From contig NC_066304.1 in assembly GCF_905404315.1 (NCBI RefSeq), positions 6,138,001 to 6,202,000 of the forward strand: a DNA stretch of 64,000 nt, written 5' to 3'. The position numbers and the translations under genes are program-made. Below, piece by piece: positions 21,820 through 34,605 of the stretch (its first letter is position 1; each line of letters opens with the position of its first letter). The stretch comes from Leptidea sinapis (lineage: Eukaryota > Arthropoda > Insecta > Lepidoptera > Pieridae). A model generated the notes under the pieces. The model searched no databases. It was not told the DNA's origin and saw nothing but the letters and a program-made list of their open reading frames with translations.

Positions 21820-24800
21820 ATTTAATAATGATAATAAATTATTTCTCTAATTTATTAAGAGTTAAAGTTATAATAATGAAATACAAAAATAAGACTAGAA
21901 TAAAAATAATTATATCGTAAACTAAATCCAGTACAAGTACCTATGATTTTATTTACAGTTAAAACTCCGATTCTTGCGTAACGGCGAAACCCATCTATCG
22001 CATCTATGTATATTCGGCATCAAAAATAAACTTGGTATGACGTTAGAATAAATCAATAATATGTAAAATGTTGACTATATCGCTGTCAACACTGTCAATA
22101 CAAAAAAAAACGCGGGAACCGTTAAACATCCGAATAAACCAATAATAAGAAAAATGTCTATTTGTAAACATTTTGCATATTCTTGGTTTATTCTCAGCTA
22201 TAACTCTATACCAAGTTTATTTGTGAGGCCGATTAAGTCTATCGTAATTGACCATTTAATTTGTACTTAAAACTGTTCAATACTTTCAAAATGAAATCAC
22301 ATTTTATTTTCCCAACATTTTGACGTGCATCATTGTTTATCTCGTGCTTCACAACGGATTATTTTATAAAATGACACGACAGCCTCGACATTCGTTAGTG
22401 TCGAACGTTATTATAACTTATATTGATAATCCGGTTGCTTAATGAGGTGCGATGACCGACGTTGCATACAAAAATACATTTATTACTCTTGAAATATTTA
22501 AAATAAAATATACGTAAGATGTGTATACCTTTTGATTGACTCTCAACGCATTTAGATTGAAATTTTTATGGGATCAAAAAACCATGCATAAGTTTTTTTT
22601 TCCTCTAGGGAACACATAATATAGTTATTACTAATGTTGCCCCACCATTACAATCTAGCCTTAACTTAGGCTAATAAGTAACTCTACTTTAACTACAACT
22701 GCTAAACAGATTAAACTAAGAATGTGTCCACTAACACTTTTCTTAACGTCTCTTTTAAGGGGAAGTCACTTTCATATGACCTATTATAATATTACTATTT
22801 TTATACTGTTTTCACTAATACACTAACATGGTTTTGTTCGTTCAAGTCTTCTTACTATATCAGTGTTTTCATGGAGCTGGATTGCCTCGACACTCACGTG
22901 ATAATTAGGTCTATGTTGATGAGCTTCAGCGTATTCTTAAGTAAAATAGTAGATTGTTAACTGAGGGTCGAAAGAATCAATTCCCGAGGTATTTAGACAC
23001 CCGAGCGCAACGAGGGCGGCTATAGTCCGAGTAGGAATTGAACACTCTACTTTTCATTTCGAATATGAGAAAAATAATACAAGTTTTTTACCTAAACTAT
23101 TTATTGATATTTAAAATTAATTGTCAAATTAGGATAATTTATGTCGACTTTGTAAATTATTTTAAATAGTTTTTTTTTACATGAAATTCTTCACAGCTGA
23201 CAGCAGTTCTATTTTTAAAGTTCATTCCGGCCCTTAGGTGGGATGTAATTTGTATGAGTTTTTCCCTCTCTATGCATCATTTTCCACCCAATAATCAGAT
23301 CAAATCAACATTACTTTCCGAGTATGAGAAATGAAAAATAATATTATGTTATCGTTTGCTAATTATTTTCATGAGACCAATGTGTTACTTGATATCTACA
23401 AATGTAGATATACAGATGTATTTACGAAATCCGTTTTACTAATTCTGATGCAACAGGACGAGCGCGAGGGGGTGAAAGGGGTACGGGAGGGAGGATTTCT
23501 CGTAGCAATTTTTTAATTAAACTTTTTCACAATACACACATATAATTTAGATCTAGCTATATAGTTGGTGAGCCTTTAAATGAATAAATCACATTAAATT
23601 GAGTGCGAAGTAGTCGAAAACAACCAAAATATGGCTTCATGGGCTGAATTCCCATGACACCAAAAATTTTATACAAAAAACCTCTTAATAAATATCATAT
23701 CTTTACACTACATCACCCTTTCACACACACGCATACACACACCCATTCTTAGAAGTTATATTTATATTTTACGTTCACTTTTGTATTTAGACATTATTTT
23801 TATTTCATTTCATTTCAAGAATTTCTGATTCACTATGTTGTTATATCTGGTAACTGGTAACATACTAGTTTAGCTGTCTGCTACCTGTATGTAAATAATA
23901 TAATTTAAGAAACATATTAATTTAAACTTGTACAATTAGTTATTATAATATATGATAAAATTTAGATATTAATTATTATTATTATTGTGTTTGTAATTAA
24001 AGCCTACATAAAAATAAGAAAACACCGACAATACTGGCTACGAATATGTGCCCCATACATTAGATTTCAACGAGTCACTACAACTCTTGGGCACCTTTTT
24101 GTTCAGTTTTATAAAACAACTGGTCGTGCTCTAAGTCCGATTTAGTATCGCTTCTTTGTTCTACATAAACATACAATAAGATTTTAAATTTTTTGCTAGA
24201 CACCTTCATCAAATCAAAACATCTTTATTATAAATAATTACAATTCATTTATTATAATTAGGTGGCCAGGGATGGATTCCTATTGAATAGGTACGGTCAC
24301 AAAAACAAATATTTTTAAGTCAATATCAAACTGTCAAATAAATTTTATTCAAATAGGCTTAAACTCAGCGCTTGTGTCATTATAATTATTTCATTTATAT
24401 TACTACCATTATGTTCGGAAAAAGTAGAGCTCGTAAGAAGTACATACAAGAAACTCAACGGCCATTCGTTTAAATCAATGAGTATTTTAAAATAGTTGTA
24501 ATACTATATTATATACTTACATAACAAATTAGTTTATAAGGTGCTGCATCTAAATATGAACCATGTTCAATGTTAAAATTTATTATCAAATATTTCATAA
24601 AATTAATAAAAAATAGACTGTATATTTTTTTCTTATCAACCATTATAGTTTGAATTCATTGTTTGTGTAGGGTTGCTGCGTGAATATAATGGTCGTGATT
24701 GCTGTCATAATTAGTAATTGCCTCTAACAGATACAATGATTTATTAACTATAACAGGTCGACCTGGCACCACAAGCAGCACCCGTTCACGAGTTGACGCA

Positions 24801-24835
24801 CGCAATAATCTTATATACCCTCGTGGATTAGTCAT
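21820..24835. other. Gene-free stretch with weak repeat phrases
   Basis: No gene is supported. A short ca-rich microsatellite lies near 23720-23745. The phrase gacacccgagcgcaacgagggcgg near 22998-23022 stands out as GC-rich. The block at 24340-24480 has phrases like LINE 3' UTR sequence. Confidence 0.35.
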
Positions 24836-24839
24836 GAAT

Positions 24840-24977
24840 CAATATAAAAACTATCGTATCTCTCAAGTTGTGTCAAACTGCACACAGTGTAAAATTTGGT
24901 TTAAATCGGTTCAATAGTTCAGGAGTTCATCCCGTACAAACAACGTGACACGAAATTTTTAATATATATATATAAGA
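24840..24977 (-). mobile_element. Helitron 5' end fragment
   Basis: The reverse complement starts TCTTATATATATATATTAAA, followed by tcgtgtcacgttgtttgtac and gcagtttgacacaacttgagag. This is the same 5' region as the Helitron at 34880-35240. The 3' part is absent. Confidence 0.65.
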
Positions 24978-26083
24978 CCTTTTTAAAATGTCCTCCTATC
25001 CATTAGTCCAAGTCAGAATCAAGTATCGGTAATTTAACGGAAGATCCACTTTATCTAAGTCCGACAAATTAATTAACATAGAGAGAATCACAACCGCAAA
25101 TAATGGGAGAGGAAACCTCAGAGTCCGGACAATTAAAGCGAGCTTACCCTCCGAATGGGTTCATTAAGAATAATCAACTGTTAAGCGATACACCGAGAAT
25201 GCTAATAACTAAATATTTTTAGCGTTTTGTTTTGTTTCCAAAAAACTTTTTAAATTTCAATAAATTATCAGCTAAGGTACAAACATTGTGTACATATATT
25301 ATATATACAGGCATGCTGATTTATTTAACATTCCCTTTGCATCTAATAAATATCTTAAATATTCGCCTCTAATTTAAATTCCTGACATTTATAATCAGCA
25401 GTATTCTTCCGTTGACATTTTTAACACATTTCGTTTTTGGTACAAAAAATTAATATAAAACTGTTTGGATTGCAGGAGTTAATCATCAGCAGGAATATAC
25501 TTTAATAAGGATAATTTATTGACCGTCACTTAATTTAAACATTAGGTATATCTGAACAAACATTCACATTCACTCACACCACACAACCAATTCAGTTACT
25601 CAATATGGATACGATTTCTTCTTTCATCCTATTTAGTTTTTTCTTGTAAGTTTTTCTTTGTTTTTATGTAGGTTTTCCCGTTTTTATTTTAAATTTGTCA
25701 CACACTATTGAACTATTATTAATATTCCTTTTAATTGGCGTAACTATTCTGTTTTATTATTTAATTGTATGAATTATAAATAAAATAAATAAGCCAAGCC
25801 TGATGATCAGGTTACTAACTCATAGCGCCAATTGAGGATTATCATTTTATTAACACCCATTATTCAAACTTCGTTCGAGTGCTTATGGAATCTGTAATCA
25901 ATTAGTTACAACGGGTAAGCGATTGGTAAACGCACCAACATTTACAATTGGAAAGACCGAGTATTGTATGTAAATTGCACATTTAAGCCAAGTGTAGCTA
26001 AAATAGTCTCAGTCAGCCCTAGATACATCCTTGAACAACATGACAGATCGTCAACCAATCAAATAACAAGATATGCTACCTTT

Positions 26084-26420
26084 AATTAAAATATCTGGAC
26101 GACCGAGCCTTGCTCGGATTTTTAAGAATGTACAAAACTTGAAAAAAAAAATACTATAGGACATCTGGATTCGAACCAGGGTCTTCTGCTTTCCAGATCA
26201 CCCAATGTCCCATCTGAGCTATTATAGTCTTGTGATAATATATATATATAAATTACAATATATATATATATATAATATAAAACACGGATAAATTAATTTT
26301 TTTAATATTGAAACTTAGCTAGGTCGAATTCTCGCCCCCGAAACTACCTGTATACTAAATTTTATTAAAATCGTTGGAGCCGTTTCCGAGATTCAGAATA
26401 TATATATACGAGAATTACTC
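26084..26420 (-). repeat. tRNA-related composite repeat (SINE-like)
   Basis: On the minus strand 26155-26228 carries a box-A-like tagctcagatggg and a perfect box B ggttcgaatcc, the two pol III promoter boxes of a tRNA. The acceptor stem does not close cleanly. The surrounding block (gaccgagccttgctcgg, TA-rich tracts, a 'gccgtttccgagattcagaa' phrase) looks like an interspersed repeat, so I call a tRNA-derived repeat, not a tRNA gene. Confidence 0.55.
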
Positions 26421-26624
26421 ATTTAAAGGTATTAGATTATATATAGTAGACAGTAATAATACAACAACAAATAAAGAGCTTTTCGTTTAGTAGTGTTGTC
26501 ACACCGATAGTCCTTGTCGAATTTCATGATTCGTCCTTTATTTTGATTTATTGGGTTTGATTTATCAGCGTGTGAAATGTTGCGCTGTTTATTGCATTGC
26601 CATTTCCACTAGATTGTTCACAAT

Positions 26625-26875
26625 CTGCTATCAAAAGATCTTGGGGTATTTTGGCCACATTGCCCGACGCCTTCCCAGTAATGTATACAAACTGATAGTC
26701 ATAGGCAAGGTGGAGGGCAAAAGACCACGCGAACGATCACCTAGCGGCTAGTCGCACCAGATCAAGACACTCACTGGCAACTTACGACCGCAATAAGGAA
26801 AGCCGAGGACCGAAAGGAGTGGAAGGCTTTAGTGACAAATGTTGCGAAAACTTTGATAGAACCAAGAAGAAGAAA
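26625..26875 (+). mobile_element. LINE C-terminal fragment related to the element at 46.4-47.7 kb
   Basis: Translates to LGYFGHIARRLPSNV and GKVEGKRPRERSPSG, matching the C-terminal GKVEGKRARGRSPTR motif of the LINE on the opposite strand at 46412-47677. A stop and frame breaks follow. Confidence 0.7.
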
Positions 26876-26924
26876 GACTCATTTTTATTTAGAAGCTTGA
26901 TTTGTTACATACTTACGTCGCTTA

Positions 26925-27058
26925 AATGTGTGTCTTCTTCCGCATTTATCACGAGGAGTGTTCCGAAGAGCTGTTTGGCCTGATTCCTGCCGTCGAACAT
27001 CACCTTTTCACGACAGCCACAAATTACAATATCATTCCCACCATCTGGATAATAATAA
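26925..27058 (+). mobile_element. LINE fragment (family A), internal C-terminal part
   Basis: ttccgcatttatcacgagga, then gtgttccgaagagctgtttg, matches the family-A coding region at 20350-20400. The tail is missing. Confidence 0.65.
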
Positions 27059-27764
27059 TATCGAAAGAGCTTCGAACCGAGTTTTGAACTGTTACATAAT
27101 AAATGTTTTTTCACGTCTATGTGTATATTAATTGTGATATTATTTCAATCATATCTGTAAGATATGGCATCAGAAGACCTGAGTTCCTGATGAATCAATC
27201 ATATCAATCTCGTAACAATGATTATTGTAATTTTAGTAATCGTTTTGCACTGTAGCTATCTTTAATTTATGAAAAGGCAATAATCACAACAGCTAGTCGC
27301 AGAATGAAATCGCCTTAAATTAATAAAGTGACCAACTAAGTAAGTCACTATTTAAATACCTACTTAAGAGGGCCTTACTTTAGAGAGTCCTGTCTATCGT
27401 CAACGCGAAATTGGTCAAAAAGCGTGTTGTTTGATCCAACACATATCGCGTGTTGACGACAAGAGAAAGCGACAAAATTGAACGAAAAATAGTGAGCAAT
27501 TCAATACAAAATAAAACTTCTTCCAGGAAATATGTGTTTTTGAGGGATCCATACAAATTTGAATTGAAAATATTTTATCAAGTAAAATCTCTATTAAATG
27601 CGCGAAGTTTCTATGCCAATGTTTTCTTTACTTTTACAATTTATGAGTATATTATGAACGGTCGAAGTTCAAGTATTATTTGTGCAAACAAGCAGAGTTT
27701 TAGAGGGTACTGCATTTTCTCGGAGTTTTCCTGTGAGATCAAATCAGAAATGAGGAGATCCGTA

Positions 27765-28060
27765 AGAGAATCAATGTCGCCAACATAGCTCAAATGATGA
27801 TATAATATACAGACTGAAGTGACAGTGGGTAGCGCACGTAGCTCGACCGACAGATAGCCAGTGGGGCAGTAAAGTCCTCGAAAGAACCGGAAGACGCTCT
27901 GTTGGTAGGCCGCCAAGATGGACCAACGATCTGGTCAAGATCGCCGGAATACCTTGAATGAGGGCAGCGCAGGACCGATCGTCGCGTTGTGGAGATTTTT
28001 TACGGAGGCCTTTGTCCAACAGCGAACATCTTCCGGCTGATGATGACGATGATGATAACT
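27765..28060 (+). mobile_element. RTE-clade LINE 3' fragment
   Basis: Contains gccgccaagatggaccaacg, gatcgccggaatacctt, gcgcaggaccgatcgtc and the terminal gatgatgacgatgatgata repeat. It is shared with the copies at 14335, 29750 and 35760. Confidence 0.75.
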
Positions 28061-28276
28061 GAATTTGTTTCGTGAAAATTGTATTTTCTGCTTCAATAGA
28101 AACCTATATTTGCACAAGATCTATTAGTATTTTTTAAGAAAGATGCGTTAAAAGGCCTTAACCACGTCCGATCGTTTGTAAATAGTAAACTAATATGGTA
28201 AACACTGGCACAACTCACACAGACATATTAACAGCAGTAAAGGACTATCATATGTAAAATTGTGTATTATTATTAA

Positions 28277-28414
28277 CCACCTTATTCATAATAGTCTGCT
28301 AACTTAAAGCATTGCTAATTCACACTCTGTCTTCTTCTATTGACCTAAGTCAGAATGAGAAAAAACACTCCTAAGCAGCTGTTTAAAGTTAGCGGACCAT
28401 TATGAATAAGGGGG
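28277..28414. mobile_element. Harbinger-like MITE with TAA target duplication
   Basis: A 138-bp element whose left end (ccaccttattcataatagtc) and right end (accattatgaataagggg) are inverted repeats that continue through gctaactt / aaagttagc. It is flanked by taa at 28274-28276 and 28415-28417. Short inverted ends plus a TWA target duplication fit the PIF/Harbinger superfamily; it encodes nothing. Confidence 0.7.
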
Positions 28415-29029
28415 TAAATCTCTAAAATAAAGTGAGAGAGTTTTATTCATTCCATTCCAATCAAGTTAATGATCCACATGCAACCTTAAGTCATCCCTAT
28501 TAAAGCAACGTACATATTTTAAAACATAAAAAATGTATAAAAGAACGTTCTTCATCTCACATCTCTGACGTATACATTAATTGCCACGATCTAAGATTTA
28601 TTTTATCTTTTTATTGAGCCAGCACCTGTACGTTGTGCCCCAAACGAACCCAACGATGATTTCAATGACTGGTTACTTTTTCGACAAATAAAAGCGACCA
28701 CTGAACACTGTTGTTTCATTTAAAACCTTAAACCAATATGAATACAGCTGGATTTCAATTAGTTGCAGTTAATCAGATAGGGTTTTTTAATGTCTTCTTT
28801 TTAGACAGAGGGTGAGAAGATGAGTTTACTGACAAGCCAAAAGTAAGCAGGTAGAAAATCGATTGTTGATCCCTGCCGCCTTCGATCATTGGAATAATAA
28901 TTTTGTGGAATTCGTGCAGATTGGGGAATAAAACCACATTTTTTTGGTTACGGAGATAGATGATTGATAATATTTTATTGTGGCATTTAAAATAATCCTG
29001 TCTTTTATTGTTCGATCAAATTCAAATAT

Positions 29030-29160
29030 TTTTATTCAAAATAGGATGTGCCATCACTTATTGAAAGTCAAAAAACTACCACACATTCCAAAATGAATGC
29101 CTCAGACCTGAGAAGAATGGGCGCAACAAACTCAGCGGGCTTTTTTTTTCATCGAATAAA
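29030..29160 (+). repeat. LINE/SINE 3'-end-like repeat
   Basis: The run tcaaattcaaatatttttat, then gacctgagaagaatgggcgc, aacaaactcagcgggc and a T run resembles the 3' end of a common moth retroposon. A weaker relative lies near 24340-24480. Confidence 0.45.
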
Positions 29161-29749
29161 TATGTTTACAAAGTAATAATGTACAATTAAACTTATTATT
29201 TACTAGCCTGAGGGCGGTCACTCCATTCCCAATCTGTGGTATCATTAAGAATGTCATTTATGTTATAGTAACCTTTACCACACAAACGTTATTGTTAAAA
29301 AATAACAATTCTTTTGAATAACGTAATTCTTTTGTTTTGAACATTTTCTGGGATCAGTTAATAAAATTCATAAACACTTTCTAGAACTATATTCTCTCTC
29401 TCACTCTCTCTGTATAGAAATTATTTTACACGTAGGTATCTACTATCTAATGAGACAAAAGAAGGCAGCGATGATTTTACAGTGACAAGATCAGTAGTCC
29501 TTCTCTTAAGGGTCTTCTTAAGGTTCATAGAATTACCATATGAAAAGTTGTAAAAGTAAATGGATCGATGTATTTTCGCTTTGATAACGTAACTAAAAAC
29601 TTATCATGACTGATATAAACGATCTTATAAAAAGATGTTTCTTATGACTTTATCTCGTAAAATTATCGCCCGTTAACCGACTTTACAGACAAGAATTTTT
29701 TTATTTGTTGAGTTTAGTTTTTTTTTTTCATTTATTTCAGAATCAAAAT

Positions 29750-30012
29750 TACATTGCGATATAATATACAAACTGAAGTGGCAGTGGACAAGGTACATAG
29801 TTCGACAGACAGATAGCCTGTGGGGCAGTAGAGTCGTCGAATAGCGATCACGTACCGGGAGACGCTGTGTTGGTAGCCCACCAAGATGGACCAACGATCC
29901 GGTCAAGATCGCCGGAATACGTTGGATGAGGTCAGGGCAGGATCGATCGTTGTGGAAATCTTTGGGGGAGGCCTTTGTCCAGCAGTGGACGACTTCCGGC
30001 TGATGATTATAC
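29750..30012 (+). mobile_element. RTE-clade LINE 3' fragment
   Basis: Same module as 27765-28060: gatggaccaacgatccggtc, atcgccggaatacgtt, gggggaggcctttgtccagc and gacttccggctgatgatta at the end. Confidence 0.75.
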
Positions 30013-30517
30013 ATACTATTGTCATCACTGTTAAAACCTAGTACATATTTAGAATTCATTTTAGAATATTTAATATTTCAATAATTTTAAGATGTGGTTT
30101 AACATATGGTAGGTATGTGGAAGAAAAGCTGTGGCCGTTGTCTCTCATTTCTGGAGACATGTTAGGCAACGCCCTAATATGTTTTCGATTTTTTCGAATT
30201 CATATTATGTGCGTTATTCAACGGTCTACGTTAAAGGAAGCTTGTGTTGGTTTTGCTTTAGCTCCACCTGTGAAGAAATGACGAACACAACATGGTGTCA
30301 CATCACGGTGTTGTAAGAGAATGTGCACGACCTCTCGCGAGAGATTAAGAGTTTAGATTAGCAAGAGCGACGTCTCAAGTAAATTTCCTAATATGCAAAT
30401 ATATAATAATTCCTAATATATAACAGGTTATCAACTGTAAATTAGATCCTGTAGATGAAGCCACAACCTGAGAGTTGAACAAAGTATACAAGATTTTATG
30501 ATGATACGTCACTCGAA

Positions 30518-30590
30518 CGGTTAGCTCAGTTGGGAGAGAACTCGCACAGACGCGAGAGGTCGTGGGTTTGAGTCCCGCATCGTTTAAAAA
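30518..30590 (+). tRNA. tRNA-like sequence, probably a tRNA-derived repeat or pseudogene
   Basis: Reads gaacggt|tagctcagttggga...cgtgggtttgagtcccgc|atcgttt. The seven-base ends can pair as an acceptor stem with G-U pairs, and a GTGGG/CCCGC T-arm forms. The A box is good; box B has one mismatch (ggtttgagtcc). The anticodon loop does not fold to a clean seven bases, so no anticodon is assigned. An A-rich stretch follows, as in a retroposed copy. Confidence 0.4.
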
Positions 30591-31468
30591 ATTATATTTT
30601 CAAAGTTTATTTGGGATTAAATTAATTATTCTGCAGTGTTAAAATGTTGTTAAATAATAACGAGAGAATATATTTGAAAGTTAAAAGTTATAATTCAAGT
30701 TAAAAGTAATAATCTGTAATAACTAATATAATCATTTATGTTATACTGTTTTTTATTCCAATATAAAACTCTAGTTACAAAATCATAATCTTAGCACGAT
30801 ATTTAGGTACCTATCTAAGCCCTGCCCGACATCTAAATAATATATCATTCACGAATCACACAGTCGTAAACCTACCGACACGTTCAGACCGGTTTATTAT
30901 TATGTTTTATTTTTCATCTTAAGGATATGTCAAGGTCTTGCCGCGAGTATTTTTACAATTATTAAGGACTTTAAGGACGCTGCTTGTGTCTGATTATAAT
31001 TCATAATATAACAAAATACCAATTTACCTATGTCAAATTGGCTAATGAAAGGTAAAAAAATATTTATGCAAAAATAAGTACTTAGCTAATAAAATCCTCT
31101 TACTCGTAGGGAGTATATGGTACATACCAATATGGTCATTTTAGTAAAATAACATAATACAAGAAAGTTTTTAATTTGAAAAAATAAATCAAAGAAAAAA
31201 TCTAATACTAAAGAAAACAATCGCCTCTGACACTAGATGAACACGCCTATAGAGCACCTCTATAATAAATTACGCGGTAGGCGTGTGTCCGCACCACCGT
31301 TAAGACATTTACGAAATACCGCACAGCAGTGATTTTCCTTTCTGACGTTAGCAGTAAATGTGAATATTCAAGTAAGTTTTGTATTAATTCCATGGAACGA
31401 TAAATCAAGTGATAAATCCATGTTTCCACGCCGAGAAAAAGCATTAAAACCATAGATAGGCCATGGAA

Positions 31469-31836
31469 TTGAAATGAAATGAAAATGAAAATGAAAATGA
31501 AAATGAAAATGAAAATGAAAATGAAAATGAAAATGAAAATGAAAATGAAAATGAAAATGAAAATGAAAATGAAAATGAAAATGAAAATGAAAATGAAAAT
31601 GAAAATGAAAATGAAAATGAAAATGAAAATGAAAATGAAAATGAAAATGAAAATGAAAATGAAAATGAAAATGAAAATGAAAATGAAAATGAAAATGAAA
31701 ATGAAAATGAAAATGAAAATGAAAATGAAAATGAAAATGAAAATGAAAATGAAAATGAAAATGAAAATGAAAATGAAAATGAAAATGAAAATGAAAATGA
31801 AATGAAATGAAATGAAAATGAAAATGAAAATGAATT
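31469..31836. repeat. Hexanucleotide microsatellite (GAAAAT)n
   Basis: More than fifty nearly uninterrupted gaaaat units, flanked on both sides by pentamer variants (gaaat). Long repetitive open frames on both strands here are artefacts of the 6-bp period. The repeat abuts a block at 31837-32060 that, read on the minus strand, looks like a LINE 3' UTR ending ttccgaaataaatt. It probably grew from a retroposon's 3' terminal repeat. Confidence 0.9.
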
Positions 31837-32060
31837 TATTTCGGAAGAAAAACTGACACATTCACACAAAAAAGTTAAAGATAACAAAATATATGCTTAA
31901 TCTAATACTTAACTTACTTAACTTAATACAAAAGAAACAAAAGCAAAACTTGATGTGGCAGTGGTCTTCCAAAACTGGAGTCCACTCAGTTATAGTTGTG
32001 TCCATACACTATGAGCACAACACTGATTTTCAGTGACCCCATTGTGTGAAGTTTGGAGCT
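31837..32060 (-). repeat. Probable LINE 3' UTR fragment next to the microsatellite
   Basis: The minus strand gives ccagttttggaagaccactg...tttcttccgaaataaatt, continuing into (attttc)n. This is the usual arrangement at the 3' end of LINEs that terminate in simple repeats. The clade is not assigned. Confidence 0.45.
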
Positions 32061-32799
32061 GAACTGACATATTTTTAAAAGTAAAATATAATTAATTGTG
32101 GCACTAAAATAATTATTATGAGAAAAAAAAATATGATTAACAAAAAAATAATGTTTTGCAAAAAATTGCATGATTTATTATTTTGAGTTAATAAAACCGC
32201 GGTACTGTTCACGTAATTTTAATATCTTTGACGTTAAGTTCCGATCCCATCCACGATGTTCTCTAGAACCGTATTCTCCTGTCATTTCCTTATTTGTTGA
32301 ATTTGAACAACAATCTCGCACGCAGCTACTAATATTGTTGTATTAATAAGGGTTATCTATACTCTACTATCTTTTAAGATGTCAACTGTTATAAAATGGA
32401 ACTACTAACCGTCTGAGCTACACATCATTTTTTTTCCAATAACCTAACGAGGTATTCTTGTAATCGAGTATATTGAAAAATGTTTCAATTATTCTTATTG
32501 TGTTATATTATGGTTTAAGCTGATGGCCGATTAATACTAAAAGATGTCAACTCAACCAAGCGTCAAAATGTTACAGATAAGGTATGCATCTCCCAACAAC
32601 AAATACTTCTAAATATTGCCATATCATGCAGAAAATTTATGTTGTAAATTCGATTCTATTAAATGGAGGACTGAAACCAAACTCATTGTCATTGTTTTAA
32701 ATCAACATGTACACCCTCATCGCTTTACAATTCATTTCAATTACAATTTAGGTAAAGTGATGCAACAAAAATACTCAAAGATTAAATCGTCAATGCCTT

Positions 32800-32935
32800 A
32801 CACGAGTAAGTCAAAAAAGTTAAATGTATGTTTAAAGAGAGACTGGGAGAGTTTCTTGCGCCGCTTCTTCTCTCTCAGAGCGCCATTTATTTCAGAAGCG
32901 GTAGGTGTATCTAGTATATTAGAAATGACATCAAA
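32800..32935 (+). repeat. Interspersed repeat fragment
   Basis: The phrase gagagtttcttgcgccgctt, then ctctctcagagcgccattta and gaagcggtag, resembles the 3' end of a common moth retroposon. No second copy exists in the window. Confidence 0.35.
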
Positions 32936-33398
32936 ATAAATGTTAAAGGAATCAATTGTGAGAAAATAAATGCCTTTTACGCCTAAACAACACAAGAGTT
33001 ATTGAGTACAGTAGATACATCAATCCACACACACACCGTAAAAGATATTTTCTGAGCATTATTTGATTAGTGATTATAAAATATATAATGACTACAATTT
33101 TAAGAATTTGAAGCAGAGTTTCCAGTAACAAGATCATCCAGCCACCACAAGTAGCGCCCGTTTACGAGCATGACGCATGGGCTAGCCATCGCCTCCCTCG
33201 ACCTTAGTTTACGGAAGGGAACGACCCATCCCACGACATTTAAGCGAACAATACTTGAGTGAAATCACTAAATACCTTCACCTACAATTTATTGTTAACG
33301 AATCCAAAAACTGTTTATTGCAAGTAGGTTTTAAAGATATTATATTGCACGTTATACTTTAAAAAATAAAAGAAAAATAATTAAAGTTAACATTAGAA

Positions 33399-33772
33399 CA
33401 CGGACGAGTAAAAAAATAAGGACTCCGTGTCACCTTACATAACAGTGAGGCACCAAAACAAGCCGGTAAACGTGTAAATACATAGACCCCACACATACAC
33501 TTACACTAATACAAGCCGATCGGCGGCCATTATGAGATTTGCCATCGTCTAAGACAGATCAGTTTGCGTCGCAATAAAATATTTTAAAAATGCCGTCGTG
33601 CGTTGTGTATACGTGTAAAAACAATAATTTAAAAGTATTTGTGGATATATGATTATTTAAGGGAGAAAAAATTGTGTAACTGGTATACCCCGTAACCGCG
33701 CACACACTAGCATAAAGGTGCTTCACGTGCTAATATCACGGCGCGGAGTCCTTCTTTTTTTACTAGTCCGTG
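33399..33772 (+). mobile_element. P-superfamily-like mini-element with THAP-domain start, copy 2
   Basis: A 374-bp element with ends cacggacgagtaaaaaaataaggactccg and, inverted, cacggactagtaaaaaaagaaggactccg. A perfect 8-bp target duplication (cattagaa, 33391-33398 and 33773-33780) flanks it. At 33590 a short frame reads MPSCVVYTCKNN before a stop. The MP-x-C-x(4)-C opening is that of a THAP DNA-binding domain, the N-terminal domain of P-type transposases. An 8-bp duplication plus a THAP start fits the P superfamily. It is a deletion derivative of a larger transposon that is not present here. Confidence 0.8.
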
Positions 33773-34424
33773 CATTAGAAATATTAAATGTAGTGATGTG
33801 ATATTGATGAGTAGACTATTAGCTAGCAAAAAAGCAAAGAGAATGTAAATACTACGTAATAACCATTAGCTTGAACAATTATTATTATCATACAAACAAT
33901 CCTCGATTTTGTAGTATCCTTTTTTCATAAGGCAATTTAATTTTGTTTTAAAATTAGGAGAACCAATCAAATTATTTAATACTTAAAAAATATATAATTT
34001 TCTTAACAACGATATTATTTTTATAACGTATTTTTTTTAATTCCGACTATATTTTTAGTGTAACAAAACAAGACTTTCCTCCAGAAATCTCCACACATAT
34101 TTGAACGTAGCAACTATGTATAATGATCCAGATTCTAGGACATATTACAGTACTTCTAGATAATACCTTCACTGCTCGTGTAAAATTACTGGTATTAAAT
34201 GAAAATCGCTTCACAAAATTGGTTGAGCGCGGGCGTTGTGCGCATAAATTGGAATTAACTATAATCCGCTCGTGACTTGGGGTGCATGAGACTAGAAATT
34301 AATTTTGTTATACCGAAATATCGGGCTTCCAAATTGCATTAGCTCTTATTGTTTATGAGATTGGAATTAAATTATTGGTCACTTTGCTGGCTGATCTGTG
34401 TCACTCTATTATTTGAAATTAATG

Positions 34425-34605
34425 TTTTTTTTTTTTTATGGAAAAGGAGGACAAACGAGCGTACGGGTCATCTGGTGTTAAATGATCACCGCCGCCCACA
34501 TTCTTTTGCAACACCAGAGGAGTCACAGGAGCGTTGCCGTCCTTTAAGGAAGGTGTACTCGCTTTTTTTGAAGGTCGTATCGTCCCGGAAACGCCGCACA
34601 ATGAA
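34425..34605 (-). mobile_element. LINE 3' tail (family A)
   Basis: The reverse complement of the family tail: T run, ggaaaaggaggacaaacgag, cgtacgggtc, then aggcgt-type coding end (cgtatcgtcccggaaacgcc). Confidence 0.8.

Noticed and set aside
27360..27480. Imperfect inverted repeat cgtcaacgcga ... tcgcgtgttgacg
   Set aside because: Short and imperfect arms; no target duplication or second copy to support an element.
31247..31887. Long repetitive open frames (Lys-Met, Phe-Ile, Phe-Ser repeats) on both strands
   Set aside because: They are produced by the hexanucleotide microsatellite, whose period is a multiple of three; no gene context.
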